Source of the DNA: DATLXH01 sp035576005
GTDB taxonomy: Bacteria > Acidobacteriota > Thermoanaerobaculia > Gp7-AA8
DNA: 46,074 nucleotides
Direction of reading: 5' to 3'
Assembly: GCA_035576005.1 (NCBI GenBank)
Contig: DATLXH010000096.1
Span: 1-46,074, forward strand
The notes below the pieces were generated by a model. It was not told the DNA's origin and did no database searches. It was given only the letters and a program-made list of their open reading frames with translations. Both the position numbers and the translations under genes were made by a program. This document shows positions 1-6,756 of this stretch, in pieces. How positions within the stretch are numbered: position 1 is the stretch's first letter; each line of letters starts with the position of its first letter.

Positions 1-7
1 CGCTTGG

Positions 8-116
8 AAGTTGAGTTGCTCCCCGTTACACTGTGTCTGTTGCACGCCGCCGCCTCCCATGTTCTCAAGTTGTTGGTCACACTCAACTTAATAGCATGGT
101 GCGGCGGCTTTTCTTT
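8..116 (+). other. Structured intergenic segment with interlocking inverted repeats and a T-rich tail
   Basis: AAGTTGAGT at 8-16 is exactly complementary to ACTCAACTT at 81-89. GCCGCCGC at 46-53 is complementary to GCGGCGGC at 101-108, which is followed by TTTTCTTT. The two pairings interlock (a-b-a'-b') instead of nesting, as in a pseudoknot. A shorter local hairpin (67-72 with 84-89) would compete with the first pairing. This could be a terminator for a gene left of the window or a regulatory RNA. No coding sequence is visible here. The function is not established. Confidence 0.3.
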
Positions 117-122
117 ATCAGC

Positions 123-136
123 GTGAGAAATGCGGG
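123..136 (+). repeat. Right terminus of a MITE-like element (remnant)
   Basis: GTGAGAAATGCGGG followed by TTAG matches the right end of the dispersed element family found intact at 11018-11194 and 39948-40125. The corresponding left part is not recognisable within the window. Confidence 0.5.
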
Positions 137-140
137 TTAG

Positions 141-316
141 CCCCGACCTTCCCTGAAGCCTTTTTGCGCGGCGAGGTAAGGAGCTGGCGCTTCATTGCAC
201 GAGGGTCTGCGACGCGCCAATATTGATCGGCGGATGCCTTCAGGCCAGATGGAAAGGCGTTTTCGCATCGAAAGCCACGCTTTGCGCCTCAGTACTGAAG
301 GTCTGTGAGAAATTCG
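141..316 (+). repeat. Degenerate copy of the MITE-like element
   Basis: The right end reads GAAGGTCTGTGAGAAATTCGG, close to the family right arm (GAAGGTCTGTGAGAAATGCGG). The left side after TTAG (137-140) reads CCCCGACCTTC, which resembles the left arm with an internal deletion. The length of about 176 bp equals that of intact type I copies. The interior has diverged. No gene is supported between 1 and 428, so this remnant and the segment before it are all I can describe there. Confidence 0.3.
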
Positions 317-428
317 GCTGAAAGAAATTAATGAGGGGGGGGTAGGGAAAAGGTCGTTTCCGTCACTCCTCCCCATGAGGGCGCCCTCTCAGCTGACTTC
401 CGAACACCACGGATACGAGGAGAGGCTC

Positions 429-650
429 ATGAAAAGTGTCTGTCAACGATCGATTCTCACGGCAACCTTTGCGGTTGTCCTTGCTACGGCTTTGCTGACC
501 CAACCGGTGCAGGCGGCGCCACGGAACACGCAATCAACGCTCGACCGCCCCGCCGTCGACCGCTCAGTTGGTCGGGTTGGGCGAGCTGTTCGCCCAGTCA
601 TCCGCAAGGTGCTCAAACCTCTGGGCGACATTCTGCTGCCCAAGGGATAA
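429..650 (+). CDS. Small exported protein of unknown function
   Basis: This 73-residue protein has a clear signal peptide: a Lys/Arg start, a hydrophobic core (ILTATFAVVLATALL) and a likely cleavage after VQAA. The mature part of about 40 residues is basic and ends in Val/Arg/Pro-rich sequence (RAVRPVIRKVLKPLGDILL). I chose the ATG at 429 because AGGAGAGG lies just upstream; an in-frame ATG at 375 has no such site and would hide the signal peptide. The mature segment could be an amphipathic, surface-binding peptide, but I recognise no family. It stands alone, upstream of a divergent sensor fragment. Confidence 0.6.
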   Translation: MKSVCQRSILTATFAVVLATALLTQPVQAAPRNTQSTLDRPAVDRSVGRVGRAVRPVIRKVLKPLGDILLPKG

Positions 651-843
651 AACGCCAGAGTCACCGTCTGTTAGACAACCTGATTCCTCTACAGCACCCG
701 TGATGTCTCTCGCTGTATGCAACAAGCCGGACGATGTCCTGGCGGCCCGCCCGATAACATGTCCGGCCGGAGCCGGGCTGCCATCCATCCCACGACAGTT
801 TTTCTCCTTTCCGATGTTCGCTTTCTCCCCTGAGGTATCCGAC

Positions 844-1455
844 GTGACGCTCACTGGAAAAATTGTCATCCTCGAGGGCCTGAATCGAGACGGCTCACTC
901 ATCGAGGACCACATTCTTCTCGAGCAGGTCCCACAGTTTCAGCACTGTCGCACTCTCGCGTCTCTGGATTCCGGGCTCGAAAGCTTCCAGCCTGATGTTG
1001 TGGTGAGCGCGTTCCGGTTCCGCGATTTCGATGGTCTCGCAGTACTCAGGACTCTTAAAACCCGAGGTCTGCAGACTCCTGTCATCTTCGTTGATCAACC
1101 GATCGGCGAAGAGACGGTAGTGCGGGCCTTTCGGCAGGGGGCGTTCGACTTCATCCTGCGCGACCGCCTCGGGAGCCTCGCCGACGAAGTCTCCCGGGCG
1201 ATGGCTTCGTCTCGCGCGCGCGTCTCTCGCCCACCGGACGCGACATTTCTCCGCGGTGATCAACTTCTTGCGACTGTTTCGCACGAGATCGCGAACGTCC
1301 TTACGGGAATCGGTGCCTTCACAGACGTCATCCGCCGCACCAGCCGCGAGCCCGCGGTCCTGGGAGCAGTTGACCAGATCAAACGCTCTCTCAGCAGAGG
1401 CCGTAGCATCACTGACCAGATCCTCCGGTCATCGCGCCCTGCACCTCTTCCTTAG
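844..1455 (+). CDS. Pseudo-receiver plus HisKA dimerisation domain protein lacking the ATPase domain
   Basis: Residues 5-125 have a receiver-like fold pattern (KIVILEG, PDVVVSAF, GAFDFILRD), but the acidic phosphorylation site is lost: the position equivalent to the phospho-Asp is Ala56, the acidic pocket is not DD, and the conserved Lys is Arg106. Residues 135-195 resemble a HisKA domain with an H-box (SHEIAN, His147). No HATPase domain follows, so it cannot autophosphorylate alone. I chose GTG 844 because GAGG lies 8 bases upstream; the frame is open back to 568. The stop codon TAG sits exactly at the border of a MITE-like element, so the protein may be an insertion- or deletion-truncated kinase or a specialised phosphotransfer or partner protein. 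Lone receivers lie next door. Confidence 0.6.
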   Translation: MTLTGKIVILEGLNRDGSLIEDHILLEQVPQFQHCRTLASLDSGLESFQPDVVVSAFRFRDFDGLAVLRTLKTRGLQTPVIFVDQPIGEETVVRAFRQGAFDFILRDRLGSLADEVSRAMASSRARVSRPPDATFLRGDQLLATVSHEIANVLTGIGAFTDVIRRTSREPAVLGAVDQIKRSLSRGRSITDQILRSSRPAPLP

Positions 1456-1714
1456 CCCGCATTTCTTACAGAATGCGAGCGCAGGGACGCACGGCGTGCG
1501 TCCGGTACCCTGTCCCTGACCGAGAAGATTGTCCTCGGCCATCGCTTTGGACGAGGGTTCATGCCGCAATGCAGAATTCCTGATGCGAATGTCTGGGTGC
1601 CGGACGCAGGCCCTGCGTCCCTACACCCGCCCCGGTTGCTCTCGACACTATGTCAAGGAGCGAAATTGCCGTGCAACGAAGCAGACAGGCCGCTATCCGG
1701 TCTCGCGGCGAAGG
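1456..1714 (+). repeat. MITE-like element, type II, right terminus missing
   Basis: The copy starts CCCGCATTTCTTACAG directly after TTAG (1452-1455), whose TAG is the stop of the upstream gene. The first part, to about 1660, is the type II segment (compare 32684 and 11829). The remainder matches the type I right arm (GAGCGAAATTGCCGTGC). Homology stops near 1714, before the right terminal repeat, and 24 bases later lies the stop codon of the convergent receiver gene. Short reading frames across it reflect repeat identity and are not genes. Confidence 0.8.
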
Positions 1715-1737
1715 CTGATCATCAGCCGACTGCCCTG

Positions 1738-2157
1738 TCAGGTTGGCGCGCCAGTCTCTCCCGGAGGTTCCGGAACGGCTCTCGAGGCGCACTCGACGAC
1801 AGAGGCAGCAAAACTATCCGTATCGAACGGTTTCTGCACGACTGCAAAAATCCGGTCTTTCCATGCGCCCAGCACGGAGCCTGAACTGGCAGACATCACG
1901 ATAACCCGGCTGATCGCTGCCGGGTCGTGCTGGTCGAGATGCTTGAGTACAGTGAGGCCTCCCTCGTGCGGCATCATCAGGTCGAGGACGATGGCGTCGT
2001 ATTTGTTCTTCTGAAGGAGCTCGACTGCCAGCCGACCGTGCCCGACGAGCTCAACATCGAGACCTTTGCCCTTCAGAATTTTGGTGACGAGCTTCTGCAT
2101 CGAAACATCGTCGTCAAGAACGAGGACGCGGGGCTTCTTTTTAAAGAATGACAGCAT
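1738..2157 (-). CDS. Single-domain response regulator (CheY-like receiver)
   Basis: This 139-residue protein is essentially one receiver domain. Visible hallmarks are the acidic cluster DDD at 15-17, the phosphoacceptor Asp59 in AIVLDLMMP, the switch Ser in VIVMSASS and Lys109 in VQKPF. There is no output domain. It should receive a phosphoryl group from a histidine kinase and act by protein contact. The short Pro-rich C-terminus (PEPPGETGAPT) is unstructured. A second lone receiver lies upstream on the same strand, 160 bases away. No complete kinase is in the window, so the partner is unknown. Confidence 0.85.
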   Translation of the reverse strand: MLSFFKKKPRVLVLDDDVSMQKLVTKILKGKGLDVELVGHGRLAVELLQKNKYDAIVLDLMMPHEGGLTVLKHLDQHDPAAISRVIVMSASSGSVLGAWKDRIFAVVQKPFDTDSFAASVVECASRAVPEPPGETGAPT

Positions 2158-2317
2158 GTCTAACCTCGGATGACGTTGCGGGCTTCAGGGTGGTTTAACG
2201 GTAAACCAACTGCCAGCCCCTCTGCTTCCCGTCGCACTTTGCATGCCCGGCGTAGTCCTCGAGGGTCGCACAAGGCGCTGGCCCGACGTAGCCGCCTCCC
2301 GGAACGTGTTTCCGGTG

Positions 2318-2695
2318 TCACCCGGCACCGTCCGCCGCGCATTGGACCACCATCTCAGCGAGGTCTTTCATCTGGAACGGCTTTCTGACGAGCTTGTAAA
2401 TTTCGCTCTCGTCGATCGGTTCCGGGGTGGCTCCCGCAAAACCCGTCAACACGATCGTTCGCTTCAACAACGCGGGTTCCGCACTCCTCAGATGTCGCAG
2501 GACCTCAAAGCCGTCGACTCTCGGCATGATCAGGTCGAGAACAATCACGTCGAACTTCTTTACTCGGATTTTGTCGAGCGCCTCATCGCCGTCCGACGCC
2601 TGCTCGATCTCGAAGTTCCGCTCGCGCAGGAGGGCCGGGATGAGTAATCGGACCATGCTGTCATCGTCAACGACCAGAACTTGTTTCGCCGGCAT
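2318..2695 (-). CDS. Single-domain response regulator (CheY-like receiver)
   Basis: A 125-residue stand-alone receiver: DDD at 10-12, phosphoacceptor Asp54 in VIVLDLIMP, Thr in IVLTGF and Lys105 in VRKPF. It resembles the neighbouring receivers at 1738 and 20530 in architecture, so this locus has several kinase-less receivers. On the minus strand TAAAAT (2702-2707) ends six bases before the ATG, compatible with a leaderless or very short leader; AAGG also occurs farther upstream. It is divergent from the BlaI-type regulator gene. Confidence 0.85.
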   Translation of the reverse strand: MPAKQVLVVDDDSMVRLLIPALLRERNFEIEQASDGDEALDKIRVKKFDVIVLDLIMPRVDGFEVLRHLRSAEPALLKRTIVLTGFAGATPEPIDESEIYKLVRKPFQMKDLAEMVVQCAADGAG

Positions 2696-2765
2696 TTCAG
2701 AATTTTACCTTGCTTTGCTGACGCGCGAGGCCGCTCCGGGCGATGTCCGAGCTCAAAAGGCAACT

Positions 2766-2807
2766 ACGAAAGTCTTCGTTGATATTACGAAACCTTTCGT
2801 ATATATT
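2766..2807 (+). promoter_or_regulatory. Promoter with two operator palindromes for the BlaI-type regulator operon
   Basis: Two copies of ACGAA-N4-TTCGT lie at 2766-2779 and 2787-2800, with centres 21 bp apart (two helical turns). A good sigma70-type promoter overlaps them: TTGATA at 2779-2784, a 17-base spacer and TATATT at 2802-2807. The second palindrome fills the spacer, so a bound dimer would block RNA polymerase. Autorepression by the product of the next gene is the natural reading; this is inference from position. The same palindrome recurs at 5641. Confidence 0.75.
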
Positions 2808-2843
2808 CGCCGTACTCACTAAGAACCGGAGAGCCAAGCCATC

Positions 2844-3233
2844 ATGAAAACTGAAGAACTTCCTCGACCAACAGACGCAGAGCTTGCGATTCTTCGCGTC
2901 CTCTGGCAGCTCGGACCATGCACGGTCCGGCAAGTCCATGATCAGCTTGCCGGGACTCAGACAACCGGCTACACGACCGTGCTCAAGTTGATGCAGATCA
3001 TGACCGACAAGGGACTGGTGACTCGCGACGAAACTGACCGCGCTCACGTCTACAGCCCGCGCATCAGCGAGCAGAAAACCCAACGCCAGTTAATCGGCGA
3101 TCTCCTCGAGCGTGCGTTCGACGGAAATTCTTCCAAACTCGTGATGCAGGCCCTCTCATCCAGACGCGCCTCGCCGCAGGATCTTGCTGCCATCAGGCAA
3201 TTGCTCGATCAGATCGAGGGAGGTGCACTGTGA
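2844..3233 (+). CDS. BlaI/MecI/CopY-family transcriptional repressor
   Basis: A 129-residue protein typical of the penicillinase-repressor family: N-terminal winged helix (PTDAELAILRVLWQLG...TVRQVHDQL, recognition region TTGYTTVLKLMQIMTDKGLV) and a C-terminal helical dimerisation region. Family members bind palindromic operators as dimers and are inactivated by cleavage when a partner M56 protease is activated. Its stop overlaps the GTG start of the M56 gene by four bases (translational coupling). Two operator-like palindromes sit in its own promoter and a third upstream of the gene at 5682. The inducing signal is unknown; nothing here shows that it concerns beta-lactams. Confidence 0.9.
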   Translation: MKTEELPRPTDAELAILRVLWQLGPCTVRQVHDQLAGTQTTGYTTVLKLMQIMTDKGLVTRDETDRAHVYSPRISEQKTQRQLIGDLLERAFDGNSSKLVMQALSSRRASPQDLAAIRQLLDQIEGGAL

Positions 3234-5509
3234 CGAGGATCGACGCACTACTGAGCAGCATCGCGGCTGAGGCAATTGGCTGGGCCCTCCTTCATCTTCT
3301 GTGGCAGGGTGCCGTACTGGCGCTCGTCGTAGCCGCCGTGCTCGCCTTGATGAAAACGCAATCGGCGAATGCGCGGTATCTCGTTGCGTGCACCTCGCTC
3401 CTCCTTCTCCTGGCGCTGCCCGTGGTCACCGGGGTCCGCGTTTACAGGGCATCGGTCCTCGAGAGTGAACCGGTCCGGCAGTCGCGTGGCGCGTCGATCG
3501 TCTCAACAGTCACCACGCTCGATGTCCTCATGTCGGAGATCCGCCGGGAGATCACGGGCGACTCCTCGATTCCGCTCAGACAGCGACTCCTCGATCGACT
3601 CGAAACTCTGCTCCCCTCCCTGGTCGCATTCTGGATCTCCGGCGTCCTGTTCCTCACCCTCAGACTGCTCTTCGGATGGTTGCGTGTTTCGGCCCTGACC
3701 CGAGGCGCGACGGAGGCGCCTCAGAGATGGCAGCGGACTCTGGAGAGCCTCTCGGCCCGACTCTCGCTCCCCCAATCCATCGCGCTCCTGGAATCGCGTC
3801 TCGTCGACGTACCGATGGTCATCGGGTGGATCCGTCCCGTTGTGCTCGTCCCCGCCACCGCTCTGACCGGACTCTCTCCCGATCAACTCGAGACCATTCT
3901 CGCCCATGAGCTCGCTCACATCAGGCGTCATGACTACCTGGTCAACGTCATCCAGTCAGCCGTCGAGACGCTTCTCTTCTTTCATCCAGGTGTCTGGTGG
4001 CTCTCGCGACAGATCCGCATCGAACGTGAGAACTGTTGCGATGACATTGCGGTCGCGGTGTGTGGCAACCCGGTGGTTTACGCGCGTGCGCTGACCGAGC
4101 TCGAAGGACTTCGCACAATCTCCCGTCAATACGCACTCGGGGCAAATGGCGGATCACTCCGAGAGCGCGTCGTGAGACTTCTCTCCTCGCCCTCATCTCG
4201 CTGTTCGTATCGCTGGGTCACCGGCGCCTCGCTGATCTCAGTTCTTGCGGCCGTCGCGATCGCGGCACCCATTTCGCTCTTCGCGTATCAGAAGGCAACC
4301 GCTCGAGCTGCGGAGAAGCCTGTGGCGAGCGTGTCCACCGCGGAGGCCGAGACACCGACGCACGCAGTGATCGATGCCGTTAGTGATGGAACGTCGATCG
4401 ATGTCGTCGCGGAATCGGCCCCGGAACATGAACCAGAAACAACCATCACGTTGGTCGACGATGATGGCGTCGATGTGACACCACCTGCGGCGCCCATCGC
4501 TCCCGCCCCTCCACATTCAAGCGTTCATCACTTCCAGTACAGCGGCACGTTTTCGCCCCTTACACCAGCGGCGCCCATCGCCCCTCAGACCCCTTTGACT
4601 CCGCTCGTGTCAACTACACCAGTCACTCCAACGACTCCTACTACCCCCACGACGCCGTCGACACCAATGACATCGCCCTATGCGCCGCGGGGACTCGCAT
4701 CGCCGTCGATGCTCAGTCCCCTTCCATCACCCAGGGCTTCCCTCCGTCCGCTTCCCGTTGCGGCGGTCGTTGCATCTGCTCCTCCTCTCCCTCGGGCGCC
4801 TCGCGCTGCAGTCCCAGGTCGAATCCCGGGCCAGTTCATTTACAACGACTTCGACCTCACCTACGCACCTCCGAAGCCGCGCAAACGCTGGGACGGAAAG
4901 CTGACGGTTGACCAGCTGATTGCTCTTCGTACGGCCGGGGTCGATGGCAATTACATCAACGAGCTCCGCAGTCTCGGATACGGCGATCTCTCTTTCCAGG
5001 AAATCCTCGAGCTCCGAGTGCAGGGTGTCAGCTCGAAGTTCATCAGCGAGATGAGCGCAGCCGGCTTCACGCACCTGTCTGCCGGTCAACTTGCTGAGCT
5101 CCGCGCTCACAGCATCGGCGTCGAGTTCATGGACCAACTCAAAAAGTCCGGCTACGCAGGACTGCCTCTTCGGGAAGTAATCGACCTCAAGGTCCACGGG
5201 GTCACGAGCGACTACATCAAAGGGATGGTTGCTGCCGGAATCGGAAAGCCCACGGCTAAACAGCTCCTCAACCTCCGAATCCAGGGTGTCAGGCCCGAGT
5301 TCATTGCCGAGATGGTGGCGGCGGGAGTTGGCAGCGTGAACAGTGAAGATCTTATCGAGCTTCGACTGAATGGGGTGACAGCGAACCTGGTGAAATCTCT
5401 CCGTGAAGCGGGCTTCGACAAACTCTCGGCGGCCGAGCTGATCCGCCTCAGAGTTAGCGGCATCGACATCGGATTCCTTGAAGAGATGAAGCAATACCGA
5501 AAGAAGTAG
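3230..5509 (+). CDS. M56 (BlaR1-like) membrane metallopeptidase with C-terminal 29-residue repeat domain
   Basis: This 759-residue protein has transmembrane segments near 15-41, 49-68, 128-150 and 329-353. The zinc protease motif HELAH is at 226-230, followed by ERENCCDD near 265-272, as in BlaR1/MecR1. In BlaR1 the part after the last membrane segment is an extracytoplasmic penicillin-binding sensor. Here it is a Pro/Thr/Ala-rich linker (about 355-555) followed by seven 29-residue repeats (558-759) of the form L-[RK]-x-x-G-V-x-x-x-[FY]-[IV]-x-[ED]-[ML]. No transpeptidase motifs are present, so the signal is probably not a beta-lactam. The GTG start overlaps the repressor stop. The exported protein at 5682 has the same repeats and operator. 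Confidence 0.9.
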   Translation: MTRIDALLSSIAAEAIGWALLHLLWQGAVLALVVAAVLALMKTQSANARYLVACTSLLLLLALPVVTGVRVYRASVLESEPVRQSRGASIVSTVTTLDVLMSEIRREITGDSSIPLRQRLLDRLETLLPSLVAFWISGVLFLTLRLLFGWLRVSALTRGATEAPQRWQRTLESLSARLSLPQSIALLESRLVDVPMVIGWIRPVVLVPATALTGLSPDQLETILAHELAHIRRHDYLVNVIQSAVETLLFFHPGVWWLSRQIRIERENCCDDIAVAVCGNPVVYARALTELEGLRTISRQYALGANGGSLRERVVRLLSSPSSRCSYRWVTGASLISVLAAVAIAAPISLFAYQKATARAAEKPVASVSTAEAETPTHAVIDAVSDGTSIDVVAESAPEHEPETTITLVDDDGVDVTPPAAPIAPAPPHSSVHHFQYSGTFSPLTPAAPIAPQTPLTPLVSTTPVTPTTPTTPTTPSTPMTSPYAPRGLASPSMLSPLPSPRASLRPLPVAAVVASAPPLPRAPRAAVPGRIPGQFIYNDFDLTYAPPKPRKRWDGKLTVDQLIALRTAGVDGNYINELRSLGYGDLSFQEILELRVQGVSSKFISEMSAAGFTHLSAGQLAELRAHSIGVEFMDQLKKSGYAGLPLREVIDLKVHGVTSDYIKGMVAAGIGKPTAKQLLNLRIQGVRPEFIAEMVAAGVGSVNSEDLIELRLNGVTANLVKSLREAGFDKLSAAELIRLRVSGIDIGFLEEMKQYRKK
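4901..5506 (+). repeat. Seven tandem 29-residue (87-base) coding repeats in the M56 sensor
   Basis: The repeat units start at residues 558, 587, 616, 645, 674, 703 and 732, the last slightly short. Each carries an L-[RK]-x-x-G core, an aromatic/aliphatic pair and a Gly-aromatic or Gly-Val turn. The units are diverged at the DNA level, so this is an old protein repeat and not a recent slippage array. Homologous units occur in the gene at 5682. Confidence 0.8.
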
Positions 5510-5513
5510 TCGT

Positions 5514-5597
5514 ACGAGGACAGACACTCTCTGTCCTCGTGGCCCGACCGGAAATTCACAGCCAGTCTGCACACGCCGACAGACAAGAGTGTCTGTC
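5514..5597 (+). repeat. Pair of short GACAGACA-type hairpins after the M56 gene
   Basis: Hairpin 1 (5514-5540) has an 11-bp perfect stem ACGAGGACAGA/TCTGTCCTCGT with a five-base loop. Hairpin 2 (5578-5597) is GACAGACA-AGAG-TGTCTGTC. A half-copy (GAGCGTCTGTCC) follows near 5622-5633. Similar hairpins lie after the genes ending at 23837 and 30679. There are no T-runs, so they are REP-like repeats or RNA-stabilising stems more than classical terminators. Confidence 0.7.
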
Positions 5598-5640
5598 CTA
5601 CATCACAGCGCAGCCAAACGAGAGCGTCTGTCCCGCAAGT

Positions 5641-5654
5641 ACGAAATGTTTCGT
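5641..5654 (+). promoter_or_regulatory. Third copy of the ACGAA-N4-TTCGT operator
   Basis: ACGAA-ATGT-TTCGT matches the two palindromes in the BlaI-type promoter in both half-sites and spacing. It lies 27 bases before the start codon at 5682. It implies that the exported repeat protein is repressed by the same regulator. A convincing -35/-10 pair could not be assigned here. Confidence 0.7.
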
Positions 5655-5681
5655 TGCTATCTACAGCCTAAGGAGCTCGAT

Positions 5682-6662
5682 ATGAAGCAGAAATGCCTTC
5701 TTCTTACAAGCGTCCTCACCGTCTTCGTGATGACACTACCGCTGTTCGCCGAAGTGACCGGCACCTGGTCGGGGGCAGCAAAACCCAACGGAAAAATTCA
5801 GATGAGTCTGAAACGCGCGAACTATCAGCACAGCACGCCAATGGCCATCGCTTCCTTCCGCGGTCTCAACGAAGCGATGATCCAAAGCACCGCGTCATCG
5901 CCTGTGTCATTCAGCCTCGACCGCGAAGCGGGAGCGATTCGCTTCACGGGCCATTTCAGCGACGGTCTCGGCTCCGGACACTTCCGCTTTGAGCCGGCAG
6001 CCAGCTTCAGTTCAGTCATGCAGTCTCTCGGTGTTCGAACGCAACGTAAAAATCGAACCGTTCCAAACGAAAACGACCTCTTCGAGATGGCAATGTTCGA
6101 TATCTCCAGTCAGATGGTGCGCGAGCTTGCCTCCCTTGGCCTGCGCGAACTGAGTCTCGATCAGATCGTCTCTCTGAAAATTCATGGAGCCGGCACCGAA
6201 TACATTCGTGGCATGCAGGCGCTTGGCTACAAGTCGGTCTCGGTCGACGACATCGTTTCGCTGCGGATCCACGGCGTCTCGCCCGAGTACGTGCAGGCGA
6301 TGGCAGCCAGAGGTTTCCGTCCAACCGCCGAAGAGCTGACCTCGATGAAGATTCACGGCGTCTCAGCCGCATGGGTTCAGGACATTCGCAGCGCAGGCTA
6401 CACCGCCCTGACCGTCGAAGATCTGGTCTCGATGCGGATTCACGGCGTATCGTCGGAGTTCGTCAGGGAGATGAGGCTTCTCGGGTACGAGAAATTGACT
6501 GCCGATGATCTTGTGTCGCTTCGCATTCACGGAGTATCGACGAGCTTCATCCGGGAGCTCAGGGATGCGGGCTACGAGCGAGTCCCCGTCGAGAAGCTCG
6601 TGAAGATGAAGATCCATGGCTTGGACAAGAAGTTTCTCCGTGCCGTCAGAGGGAAGAAGTAG
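5682..6662 (+). CDS. Exported protein with six 29-residue repeats shared with the M56 sensor
   Basis: This 326-residue protein has a signal peptide (residues 1-24), a beta-rich N-terminal region (about 25-115: VTGTWSG, GAIRFTGHFSDG, SGHFRFEP), a short linker and repeats from about 157 to the end. The units carry the core LKIHG/LRIHGVS, more uniform than those of the M56 protein, and the chain ends in basic residues (RGKK). I chose ATG 5682 because AGGAG lies six bases upstream and the signal peptide starts there; the frame is open from 5589. The shared repeats, shared operator and extracytoplasmic location suggest that it binds the same ligand as, or directly contacts, the sensor domain. No enzyme motif is visible. 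Confidence 0.85.
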   Translation: MKQKCLLLTSVLTVFVMTLPLFAEVTGTWSGAAKPNGKIQMSLKRANYQHSTPMAIASFRGLNEAMIQSTASSPVSFSLDREAGAIRFTGHFSDGLGSGHFRFEPAASFSSVMQSLGVRTQRKNRTVPNENDLFEMAMFDISSQMVRELASLGLRELSLDQIVSLKIHGAGTEYIRGMQALGYKSVSVDDIVSLRIHGVSPEYVQAMAARGFRPTAEELTSMKIHGVSAAWVQDIRSAGYTALTVEDLVSMRIHGVSSEFVREMRLLGYEKLTADDLVSLRIHGVSTSFIRELRDAGYERVPVEKLVKMKIHGLDKKFLRAVRGKK

Positions 6663-6756
6663 CTGACGAATCGTAGAGCAACGTTCTCCTGCTCCCGGAT
6701 GACACCGGCCGGGCTTTCGCGTCTGAGATTCGATGTTGTGCCCTTCAGGAGGAGCC

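Noticed and set aside
1529..2014. Open frames within the type II element and beyond (also near 11807 and 32701)
   Set aside because: Similar short peptides recur only because the repeats are identical in DNA; frames and ends differ between copies.
3230..5509. Penicillin-sensor BlaR1 assignment with a beta-lactam response
   Set aside because: The protein lacks SxxK/SxN/KTG transpeptidase motifs after the last membrane helix; the sensor part is replaced by repeats.
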